From: Sepioteuthis lessoniana
Lineage: Eukaryota; Mollusca; Cephalopoda; Myopsida; Loliginidae
NCBI GenBank assembly: GCA_963585895.1
Contig: CAUZXS010004367.1
Span: 2,501 to 66,500 of the forward strand
Length of the DNA stretch: 64,000 nt
Direction: 5' to 3'
A program made the translations under genes and the position numbers. The notes under the pieces were generated by a model that was not told the origin of the DNA, searched no databases, and saw only the letters and a list, made by a program, of their open reading frames with translations. Of the stretch, positions 44,491-57,100 are shown piece after piece; position 1 is the stretch's first letter, and each line of letters starts with the position of its first letter.

Positions 44491-44894
44491 TTTAAAGCTT
44501 GGATAATTTTTTCTTCAATATGCATATTAATTTAGAAAAGTGTGCCTATTATGTCTCCACAAATGTTTGATATATACTCTCTCCAGAATATGGTCGGGAT
44601 CATTACATTATACAAACAATAAAATTCTTAATTATCATATATATTTAACCACTCAAAATTCAATAATATTTAATGCTATATGATTTATTTAGTTCTATTT
44701 TAGATTGTCTTAATCATTTATAAGTATATATCATAAAACCTACATATTTCATTTATTATTGATAAATATTTTAGAACCTACATATTTTATCATTATATGT
44801 TATAAAGCCTATATATCTAATTTCTGTTCATAATAATATAATGCTGCAAAAAAGTTGCAGCTATTTTTCATTCTATTTCATTTTTAAATTCCAG
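44491..44894 (+). other. AT-rich sequence upstream of MAT2B first coding exon
   Basis: This ends in a splice acceptor (TTTTTAAATTCCAG at 44881-44894), so it is probably intron; a 5' untranslated exon would lie further upstream and is not identified. No TATA or initiator call can be supported. Confidence 0.45.
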
Positions 44895-45101
44895 AATTGC
44901 TACAAGATGTCATCTGTGAAGAATCGTGTTTTGATAACTGGTGCATCTGGTTTGTTGGGACGAGCTGTCAAGAAAGCATTCTCTTCTCAGAGTGAACATT
45001 GGGAGGTACTTGGAACAGCTTTTAGTCGGGCAAATGAAGATCTCATCAAGTTAGATCTTACACAAGAAAGTGAAGTTTTAAAAACTGTCCAGAATTTTAA
45101 G
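44895..45101 (+). CDS. MAT2B: MAT2B coding exon 1
   Basis: The acceptor AG is at 44893-44894, ATG at 44907 and donor GTAGGA at 45102. The coding part (44907-45101) is 65 codons, ending in phase 0 with VQNFK. It holds the first beta strand and the glycine-rich loop. The 12 bases before ATG are in frame without a stop (NCYK), so a longer N-terminus spliced from upstream cannot be excluded. Confidence 0.92.
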
Positions 45102-48100
45102 GTAGGAAATTTTTTGTCTTTGTTGATGTAAAAGAGATTTTTAATATTTATTATAAAACCAATATATTTAATTTATTATTATAAATGGTGGCTGTTCTTG
45201 TAGTTACTTGTAAGATCTAGAATAGAAGGATTTAAAACTTACAAGGATTGATTTAGATTGATGATTTAAACTTTTTAAAAGTTGATCAGATGTATAAGTA
45301 AGTAAAGTTGACGACTGTATTCAAGGGCGACCAGAAGGCTCCCTTTTCAATAGCTACTACACCGACGTGTAGGGAAGGGTGCTACTCCTTTCCCTGGATT
45401 GCTCCATTTTACCCTTGATACATACCTTATATTGCTGAGTGTTAAGCAAGGAGGTATCCAGTGACATTTTTAAAGTCTTTGGTATGACGCAAACTGGGAT
45501 TGAACCCAGGTCTCCCGGACGATTGGCGAACACTCTACCCACTGGGCCAATGAACAATCAGATGTATACTCCGTGTTAATTATTTACAGATAACAGTTAT
45601 ATGGTTTCAAGTACTCCTATTTAATACTAATAATTATATTGCCTCAAGTAATTATTTCTATTTAATAATAGACATTTATTTGTACATATTTATATGGTTT
45701 GAAGTAACTAATAATAATAATCCCTAGTGAAGAATTATGGCTTCAAGTAATTATTCTTAATGAAAATTGCAGTTACATGGCATCAAGTATTCCTATCAAT
45801 TACAAATGATTTACGCACAGTTGTATGGTTTCAAGTATTCCTGTCTAATGTTGATAATTATATAAAGTAAGTAAAGTTGGCGACCTTAGTTGAGGGTGAC
45901 TTGAAGGCTCCCTTTTCAATAGCTACTACATCAAGGTGTAGGGGAGGGCACTACTCCATTCCCTGGATTGCTCCACTTTACCCTTGATCCTTACCTTATA
46001 ATGCTGAGTGTTAAGCAAGGTGGAATCATGTACCATTTTTTTTTTTTGAGTCTTTGGTATGACTCAACATGGGATTAAACTCCAGTCTTCTGGACCATTG
46101 GCAAACACTCTACTCATTAGGCCAATGGCCTGGTTATTAATTATATGGTCTGAAATAATTATTTCTATTTGATAATAGTTATTTGTTTGAAAATATTTAA
46201 CTGTGTACAAACAATTGATTAATATTATAGATAGTTATGTGTTAGATAGCACTAATGATTAATATTATTAACAGTGTACAAACAAATGATTAATATTAGA
46301 TAGGAAGACTTGATAAATAGATTTACTAATGTTGAATAGCAATACTTAAAACCATTTAACTGTGTGCAAACAAATGATTAATATTAGATAGGAAGACTTG
46401 ATAAATAGATTTACTAATGTTGAATAGCAATACTTAAAACCATTTAACTGTGTGCAAACAAATGATTAATATTAGATAGGAAGACTTGATAAATAGATTT
46501 ACTAATGTTGAATAGCAATACTTAAAACCATTTAACTGTGTGCAAACAAATGATTAATATTAGATAGGAAGACTTGATAAATAGATTTACTAATGTTGAA
46601 TAGCAATACTTAAAACCATTTAACTGTGTGCAAACAAATGATTAATATTAGATAGGAAGACTTGATAATTAGATTTACTAATGTTGAATAGCAATACTTA
46701 AAACCATTTAACTGTGTGCAAACAAATGATTAATATTAGATAGGAAGACTTGATAAATAGATTTACTAATGTTGAATAGCAATACTTAAAACCATTTAAC
46801 TGTGTGCAAACAAATGATTAATATTAGATAGGAAGACTTGATAAATAGATTTACTAATGTTGAATAGCAATACTTAAAACCATTTAACTGTGTGCAAACA
46901 AATGATTAATATTAGATAGGAAGACTTGATAAATAGATTTACTAATGTTGAATAGCAATACTTAAAACCATTTAACTGTGTGCAAACAAATGATTAATTT
47001 TAGATAGAAAGACTTGATAAATAGATTTACTAATGTTGAATAGCAATACTTAAAACCATTTAACTGTGTGCAAACAAATGATTAATATTAGATAGGAAGA
47101 CTTGATAAATAGATTTACTAATGTTGAATAGCAATACTTAAAACCATTTAACTGTGTGCAAACAAATGATTAATATTAGATAGAAAGACTTGATAAATAG
47201 ATTTACTAATGTTGAATAGCAATACTTAAAACCATTTAACTGTGTGCAAACAAATGATTAATATTAGATAGGAAGACTTGATAAATAGATTTACTAATGT
47301 TAAATAGCAATACTTAAAACCATTTAACTGTGTGCAAACAGGATTAATATTATCAAGCATACAAATCATTTATATTAAATAGAATTATTTTTATTGGATA
47401 ACAATACTTGAAACTATTTAATTATTTGGAAACAAATAATTAATATTATTAACTGTATGCAAACAAATGTTAAATAGAATTATTAGTGTTGAATAATAAT
47501 CCTTGAAACCATTTAACTGTGTGCAAATAAATGAGTTCTGGCTCATTTAAAAAATGTAACCTACTAACTATTCACTCACAAATCATATGTATAATGTGTT
47601 TATATATAATCAGGATTTGGCATAAAATAACTCATAAGAGTTGGTATGCCACAAAACAACCAGACTAAACATTTTTATGGGAGTTCCTTTATAATATTAT
47701 GATTTTAATGTCTTCACTTGTTCACCATCCTTGTCAACAGATTATTGGAATCTTACCCTGATAGTCTCCATAATATTAATTCTGCTTTTCTAATAAAAAT
47801 GCTCCCTTAGAAATATTAACATTTTTTTAATTACCTGTCGGAGATTCTAAGAATGTATTAATCAGAATGGGGAACATATGCTGACTGTTTGAAATTATAT
47901 CATAAAGGTACTTCTACTGCTTTACTGGCTTAGTGGCTTGTCTCCCTCTGTCTTCGTTTGTGTGTAAGCTTGTGTCTTGTTTGTCTGGCTCCCTAACTCT
48001 GTGTTATTTATATCCTACAGGTGGATCAAAGAATCGTCCAAAAATTTTGGCCCGTAAACATTTATTGACTAATCAGATTTGTATTTTACTATTTTATTTT

Positions 48101-51100
48101 CGAGCCTAAATATTTTTTGTTAGTTCACTTCCGATCCTATTTTTCTAGAATGTTCTTAAGTATGTTTTTATTGCTTATTTTAAAACTAGAAAAAATGTGT
48201 ATCCTATCATAGAAAATAGATATGATGATTTCGTACATTACTGCAGAGGGAAGTAATTTGAAGAACAGCCTTCAATTAATTTAGTTATCTGACTTGAAAA
48301 AACATTTGAACTGCATATAAAGATACATATCAGATGGTATTTTGTATTTATAAAAAAATACCTTTTTTTATAAATACAAAATACCATCTGATTTTAAGAA
48401 GAGTGAAAACTTGAAAAAAATCGTACAAAAATTTTCAATTAAAATAGATATTGAGAAAAAAAGTTTTTTTTCTCTCTCAAGAGAATAGAAAACCTAAAAA
48501 AAAAATAGAAAGAATGGCCATCCAGCAGGGATTAGAATATATTGACTGTATCTCTGCTAAAGAAGGTATGTCTTGGGTTTTCGGAGTACTGCTTCATTGC
48601 GATTACTTCCAGAACTAAACTGTGTATTTATGCTAAACTGAATTATTTGAAATAGAACTGTTCTTGACATTGAAACTGCATACTTATGCTAAGCTGTTCT
48701 GTTTTGACATTTAATTGTGTGTATACAAAAACTATACATATACTAAACTGAATTGTTTAAAATTTAATTCAGCATTAAATGACCTAAAAAGGGTTGATAA
48801 GCTGTAAAACAAAACAACCCAACCAAATCAAACCAAACCAAACCAAACCCAAAGGTATTAGTGCTATGTGAAAAATAAACTGCATTGTTCAGGATTTGAA
48901 CTCTGGTAGCCAATTATACTTCCTATGATGATAACCATTACTCTACAAGCACCTCTATTTAACTAATTTGATTTACCATTAGTTGATTCATTTTCATTAG
49001 TTGCATTGGCATTTTCTAATTTCCAGCCTGATGTCATTATCCATTGTGCTGCTGAACGACGTCCTGATGTTGTGGAAAATCAAGTAAAAGCCACTCACCA
49101 ACTGAATGTGCAGGCAACATCAACACTGTGTGAAGCAGCAGGTAAGGTGATTCATTTCATCTTTATTATTGTATAAATGATTAATACTAAATAGAATTAT
49201 TTGTGTTACAAAGGAATATTTGAAACCAGTTAGCTTTGAGCGAACAAATGAGCTTTGGATTGTTCAATATCTTATAAACTCTGTTTATAAATCATATATA
49301 TTTAATATATATGTATAAAGAGGATTTGGCATTAAATAACCTACAATGTTTGATATGCCATAAAACACAACCAAACCAAATCGTATATACTTAATATATA
49401 TGTATAAAGAGGATTTGGCATTAAATAACCTACAATGTTTGATATGCCATAAAACCCAACCAATCAACCAACCAATTGATCTAGAGTGGTAGTACCTGTT
49501 TGGGTTCGATAGATCTGTTGTAAAATTATTGATATTTGATAGGAATACAAAGCCGTACTTATGGGTAAGTATTCCGTAATTATATCTAAGTCAGGATGTT
49601 TCATCACATCTAAAAATAAAATTACTCTTTCCTAAAAAAAGACCCTAATGTATCATTATCTCCCTTGAATAACTTTTCCCTATTTTGCTGTCAAAATCTA
49701 ATGGGTCTGGGATCAACTATTCCCTGCCTCGTGAGTAGAAGTCTGGTATTGAAAGAGAACAGACCTAATATATTCTACTGCTGAACCAAAAATAACAGTT
49801 CTGAATATATCAGTTTAATCCTCAAAGGAATTCAGGTCTGACACAAAAATATGCTTGCTTTTTGTCAGCCCTGATTTCCTTTGAGGTTTAAACTTTAAAA
49901 AGGCCATTAAAAAAAGAATAATATAAACAAATGTACACTGTACCCATACAAAAATTAATACACACACAAAAATGTATTTATGAATTTAGTGATTATTACT
50001 AAAAAAATATGAATGCATAAAAAGACTATGTCTGTTCAACTCTACCTCCTGTTATTCGTTTTCTGTTAGCATGTTTTTATAATTCATTTCAGTTTTAACC
50101 TTTTATCACAGTTACTCAGAAGACTCCTCTGCTATAATGCTAAGCTACATTTTGTTTCAGTGACTCATTATGCTAATTTGTTACGTACTCTACCCTAGTT
50201 TAGTAAATTTATCAATATTTTGGAATTGTAGAAAATGCTATTTTCTATGAATTAGTGCTTATGTGAATTTCTGCTTCTGTTATTAGTAACTTATGCAAAT
50301 AACTTCTTTCAGCCTTTTCATCTTTGAATAAATATTTGATTTTTTTTAATATGATTATTTGGAAACAGTTCCTTGCATACAATGTTTAGTTACATTTTTA
50401 ATTCTTGTTTTAAGTACTGTTTTTGACAACTTTTAAGATGCACTTCAATTTGATCTGGCATTTAAAAGAATAGATAAACAAGTTTAAACAATGAATGTCA
50501 GGTGAAGGTTTTTTGGCGTACATTTGTAGCCCTTCCTACTTTTAGGTCATTTTTAAAGTTTCATATGTATTCAGACTTTGTTTAGATTTATGAAGTTGTT
50601 TGCGGTTGAATTTAAGGATCTCTGCAGCACTAGAACTCCACTAGCCAGTAACCCTAAGTTGATCTTTGATCTTGTAAGACACAGCATATAATGGTACCTG
50701 TTATATATTACTTAAATATTTCCTCTTTATCTTTGTATATTTTATACCAGGGTAACCACACATTTTAGGTGGCTTAAAAATAAAACTACAAAGGAAGGTT
50801 GACCTGAGTGGAATTTAATGAAAAGATAAACTGTTTGAAAATTTGAATTCAGAATCATAAATTGAAATTCTAATTGGTGCAAATAAGAAACTGAAATTGT
50901 AATTGATACGATTAGAAAAATGAAATTCTAATTGGTACCAATCATAAATTGAAATCTTACTTGATACCAATAAGAATTGGATCCTAGTTAGACCAAGTGA
51001 AACTGAAACTGAATTTCACCCACCTATCCTTGCATTACATCAGTCCAGAGTGGATATGAGTTATGGGATTTATCAAGTCGATCTGAAACTCGCATGGTCA

Positions 51101-54100
51101 CTACCAACTTCTATATCAATGATGATAATTGTCTAGTGAGTGAAGGGAACGCACAAAAACACAACTTGCTTAAATTTAGGACCTTCTGTTTTATTTTCTT
51201 TGTTCAGTTTGTGAGCCTGTGGAAATACATGGAAATAGATAATGAACACAACATGAAGTATTCATAGATTTTTCTTGATTCTTGTGGGAACCAGGTTTTC
51301 CCATATCTTTGAGTGGTTCTTTGTCTCTTAGTCCATGTTATACATCTTCTCTCATTCATGTCCCCAACCACCAAAGAAGTAAAAAAAAATCCAGCTTCTT
51401 TTATAGGGGTTTTCAGACACCAAGTCCCCACTCCCACCTGCATGGCTTGACCACCTTCTACAACCAATTAGATGGCTAGTAGAGTTTGGTGAATTTGCTG
51501 ACTGTTGATTAATTGCCTGTTTCACCCTGGAGTGCCAGATAAAATATCTTATTACACTTAGCAAACAGGAGAAAATGTTAAACTTTATCTACTCATCTTT
51601 CTTCCAGTTGCTGGCTATTTCTAAATAACTTTGCACCTTGGAAACACTCATTTACAATGTTACAACTAGATAATAACCATAATGTTTATCTAGCATACTA
51701 TTCCCAAAAAATATCTTATATTATTTGACTGTTAAGTAAAAGTGCTTCTTGGGTCCACTAGTTAGAAAAGGGCCATCTGATGTTTGACAAAGAATGTCCT
51801 GTAATGAATTGAAAAGCACACTTCAAAAATCAATTACTTTTAAATTCCAGCAGAGCCTACTTATATTTATATTGCCCTAAGTCAGTTTTTTTCTTTAAGT
51901 TTTGCAAACAGTTTTCATATTGAGCTCCCTTCAGAGTGAACTTTAGACGACAGATCTCATCTTGCCATAGTTCCTACTATTGTGAAGACTCCTTATCCTC
52001 TTAGTTGAAATATAGCACCAGTATATTACTATCAACTGGGCTATTGGCCTAATGGGTAGAGTGTTCACTAATGATCTTGGTGACTGGGGTTCAACCCTTG
52101 GTCGAGTCATACCAAAGACTCAAAAAATCATACTTGATGCCACCTTGCTTAACACTCAGCATTATAAGGTAAATATCAAGGGTAAAGTGGAGCAATCCAT
52201 GGGATGGGGTAGCGCCCTCCCCTACACTTTGGTATAGTAGCTATTGAAAAGGGAGCCTTCTGGTCACCCTCGACTAAGGTCGCCAACTTTACTTATATCA
52301 CTGTTTCAAGCCCCTTAGCAAAGAATAAGTTGTTGTATAGTTTTAATAATGGCTGCTTTATTATTCATCTTCATATCCAGGGTTGTTTGTTCCAACATTA
52401 TTCTTTTAGTACACTAGAGCAGTTACTAAAAGCATCTTCCAGACGCAACAGTCAAATATCAACGCATCAACATTAAAAAACATGGATGCAACTAAACAGT
52501 AACTACTCACATGACACTTTCAGAGTGCTACTCACTGGATTTGCCCCTATGGTTTGGAGCATAGCCTCTGAATCTATGGTTTTGGGCCTACCTGACCTTG
52601 CCCAATGGTCAAGGTTCTTGTAACCGGAGCAAAATTTCTTGAACCATTTGATTGCACTGAAATCAACTGCACCTTCACCTTTGGTCACTTCCATGGCATT
52701 ATGACCCAGTTTGAGCTCATAAAGCATAAGTTCCCAAATTAAACTACATTGCATGTTCATCTGGGAGGCTTTCAAATCAAATATTGAGTGAAGCAATGCA
52801 CAATGTGTCAGAACACCAACTACCACAATACTACTTACCACAGTGAGTATGTTCTACAGCTTGAACTACTTCAGTTGTGACATAAGTAAGTAAAGTTAGC
52901 AACCTTAGTCGAGGGTGACCTGAAGGTTCCCTTTTCAATAGCTACTACACTGAGGTGTAAGGGATGGCGCTACTCCTTTCCCTGGATTGCTCCACTTTAC
53001 CCTTGATCCTTATCTTATAATGCTGAATGTTAAACAAGGCAACATCAAGTACCATTTTTTGAGTCTTTGGTGTGACTTGATATGGAATTGAACCTTGATC
53101 TCAGGAATCATTGGTAACACTCTACTCATTAGGCCAAAGTGCTACAAATTTGCATGTGCAAAAATATTGCAAAACTTCTGACTCACTCTAATAGAAAAAC
53201 TCCATTAGGTGACAGTGATTAACCTTATAGACCAGGAGAGACACAGGTTTATAATTGATGTCATGCTTCTGTCCAGGTTTATAATTTATGAACTTTAACA
53301 TTAACATACCAGAAATTGAACCTCTTCTTTGTAATATAGATATTTGTTTTTTCCAAGAAAAAAGAGGCTTCTCTCTTTTTTTTTCCCTCAAAGATTGTAT
53401 TAAGCCACAGAATGGAAAAATGTGTCAAGATTATTATTATTTTTTACAGTAACCTAATTTTGTGCTAATGTTGTCCACGTCTAGTGCTAACTTTCCCTGT
53501 CAGCCGGGGCTGTAGAATACACTGACTGCACGTCTGCAGAAGAGTAAGAACCCCCTCCAATGAGTGTCCTGATTATGACACTAAACTATCTGATGGTGAG
53601 GTTCCAGTGATGCTGGAGCTAGGAGGTTCACTCTAGCCCAGAATGGTAGCGCCTGATAGGGCTCTATCTATGGGTTAAATAGAACTAACTGCATACTTAT
53701 GCTAAACTGAATTGTTTGAAATGGAACTGTTTTTGACATTGAAACTGTACTTACACTAAACTGAATTGTTTGATATTTTGAGATTTAACTGTGTGTAAAC
53801 AAAATCTGTACATATACTAAACTGAATTGTTTGAAATAGAACTGTTTGAATAAATTGAATAGCTTGAAATAGAAATGTTTTTGACAATTAAACTGTGTTC
53901 TCATGCTAAGTTTTGCAAACAGTTTTCATACTGAGCTCCCTTCAGAGTGAACTTTAGACGACAGATCTCATCTGAATTGTTTGAAATAGAACTATTTGCA
54001 TCAAAATGGATTACCTTACAAAGGTTGATATGCCATAAAACCCAAACAACTAACAATCTAGTGTTAACACTACAAAAGAATAAAATGAGGATGATATACA

Positions 54101-57100
54101 ACTTGATGGAAGCCATACTTGAATATAAAAATACTTTTTATATTAACACAAAAGAAATAAAATATATAGTGTTTCCTATGAATTAAATGTTATATGTTTA
54201 AACTAGGCCATTGGCCTAATGAGTAGAGTGTTCGCCAATGGTGCGGAAGACCATGGTTCAATCCCAGGTCAAGTCATACCAAAGACTCAAAAAATGGTAA
54301 TTGATGCTGCCTTGCTTAGCACTCAGCATTATAAGGTTAGGACCAAGGGTAAAGTGGAGCAATCTAGAGAAAGGAGTGGCGCCCTCCCCTACACCTCGGT
54401 GTAGTAGCTATTGAAAAGGGAGCCTTCAGGTCACCAACTTTACTTTTACTTTTATCTTGATAGGCAATGAGAAAATAACATTTAGCTGTTATAAAGAAGG
54501 ATAAAACTTATATCTCATTATAATATCGGCTTAACTTAAGCTGCTAACCCGGCTATGGGTTAAATAGTACTATTATTGTTCTTCTGCAAGGGTGGCTTTG
54601 GCATTAAATAACCCTTGAAGGTTGATATGCCATTAAACAAAGAAACTAAACCAAACCAAACCAGTTGATAAGTGTTTGTTTTTCCTGTTTTATAATGAGA
54701 CCATCATGTGATGCATGCTTGTAACAGATATTTAATTACTATTTTTTTTTTGCTTTCAGTGTATATATTTCTTTTCTATTTTTTTGTCTTTTACTATTCT
54801 CTATCATTGCCAGTATGAATTGTGTCTAATGTAATGGTTTCTTTTTTTTTTTTTGTAGCTAAATGCAAGTCCTGGTTACTTTACATCAGTACAGACTATG
54901 TATTTGATGGCAAGGACCCACCCTACCAAGTGGATGCTAAGCCCAACCCTCTCAACAAATATGGCCTCTCCAAGTTACAAGGAGAGGAGATTGTCCAGAA
55001 GGCTTGCAAAGGTAAATTGATATTTCCAATTTACAAATTGCATTACCAAACCCCTCTGCCACAATCGGATGTGACACAAGTTCAATTTTTAGTAGAGTAC
55101 AAATGTTCGAAGACTCATAAATATGGTACTTGATGCCACCTTGCATAACACTCAGCATTATAAGGTAAGGATCAAGGGTAAAGTGGAGCAATCCATGGAA
55201 TGGAGTAACGCTCTCCCCTACACTTTGGTGTGGTAGCTATTGAAAAAGGGACATTCAGGTCACCCTTGACTCAAGTTGCCAACTTTACTTACAAATATTT
55301 TGAATTCAAAGTTTTCCTTCTTTTATACTGGTTACCATACCAAGGTTGAAGTGTTCAGTCTGCCCTACTATTTATCCATAGCTGAGAGGTGGATGGAGAA
55401 TATGATTAATTGTTGTGGAGTGGCTGAAAAAACAAGAGGAACTGTTCTGAGGACTGTTTAGAACAGTGCTTACTCTAGTTGCCATCTCTCTGTCAGCAAC
55501 AAAACTACTAAGGTTGTTTATTTTAGTTGGCGTACTGTATTTCTCTCCGGAACAAAATATCTCTTATCCTGTATGTGTGACAACCCTTACTAACTCACAA
55601 CACAGCATTAATATGATACAATATACTGTTTGTAACACTTTTCTTCATCTCTAAAATATTCCATTATAATTATGTTTGGTTGGGTTTATGGCATATCAAC
55701 TATTGTTTATATAATATATATTAAATTTATATGATTTGTCCAAGTATTACTATGTATCACTAACAATTCAATTAAACATCAGTCATTTGTTTACAGACAG
55801 TTAACTGGTCAAACAGTTCTATTTAGTATAAGTCAATAAAGTGAAATGGTTCCAAGTATTGCTATGTATCACTAACAATTCAATTAAACATCAGTCATTT
55901 GTTTACAGACAGTTAAACACTTAAACAGTTCTATTTAGCATAAGTCATTTATTTGCACTCAGCTTAAATGCCAAACAGTTCTATTTGACCCATAGATAGG
56001 ACCCTATCAGGTGCGATAACTCTGAACCCAAGTAGACCTGGGAGCAGTGACAATGAAAGGGTGCTCCAAACTCCCCAAAGCCCTAGCATTACCAGAGTCT
56101 CACCATCAGATTGTTTAATGTCATATCCAGGAAATTCATTGTGGGAGTCTTATTCCTCTGCAGAGATGATGTCAGTTTATTTTACAGACCCCTCCCTCCC
56201 CAGCCAACCGAGCTTTCCATTTTAACAAGATGGGTGAATTAAGTAACAAAGAAATCCATCGTTATGGTAACAAAAGATGTATTTTGCATCATTTCAATCT
56301 AGGATTACATTATAGTAATAATAATAATAAAAAAGTAGCAATGAAAGAACTGTTGTTTGGTTTTATGGCCGAATAATCTTTGTTAGTTTTATATTCATCC
56401 AACCCCTCCACCAGGAGCAGAATGTGACACAAGGTTTGAGCATTGTAAAGCTGGTTTAAATTCTGAATTTTCATTCTTCTAGACTGGTTGCCTAATTGAT
56501 GCTAAATAGCTAAGTTTGTCTTACTATTTACTTGTAACAGGCGAGAAAAGGGATGGGTTCATGCCTTTCTTTAGGGAATTAGGATATGAACTCAAGTCAC
56601 TGATTCCATTTTCTATTATGATAGCTGTTATGCTAAGTATTCCCACCCCCTCGAAATCCTCGTTGGGTTAATGTTTGTTTTGTTTCTATTATGATAACCG
56701 TTATGCTAAGTACTCCTGCCCCCTCAAAATCCTTGTTGGTTTAATGTTTGTTTTGTTGCGATATGATTTCAGGTAATTATTTCTATGTAAAATGATAATC
56801 ATATAAACAATTATAGCTTCAAGTAACTATTCTTAGTATAAATAATTTGCACATATTTATATGGTTTCAAGCAACTTGAAGTCATAATTTTTTACGGATG
56901 ATTATTATCATTAATTACTTGAAACTATATAATTTCTTGAAAAAAAAACTGACTTTAGCATAAAATAAACTGGCAAGGGTTGACACACCATAAAACCAAG
57001 TTTAATCTGCTACTTTTATACTTGGTTTTTAAATTTGTTTTATGAACTGTGTTTCTGGTAATTTTTTTATTGGATAGAATAAGTACAATTTTTTAAAGTT

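Larger units (their letters stand above)
49142..54858 (+). other. MAT2B: MAT2B intron 2
   Basis: 5.7 kb. 49255-49475 holds two tandem copies (~110 bp) of the family F tail (AATATATATGTATAAAGAGG, 'atttggcattaaataacctacaatgtttgatatgcc'). 49560-51890 shows no element I recognise; frames at 51204-51564 are not supported. The rest holds SINEs, a mariner relic and family F copies listed separately. Confidence 0.8.

Noticed and set aside
51204..51564. Overlapping frames of 65-87 codons in intron 2
   Set aside because: No conserved motif, and frames on both strands overlap each other. Chance in moderately GC sequence.
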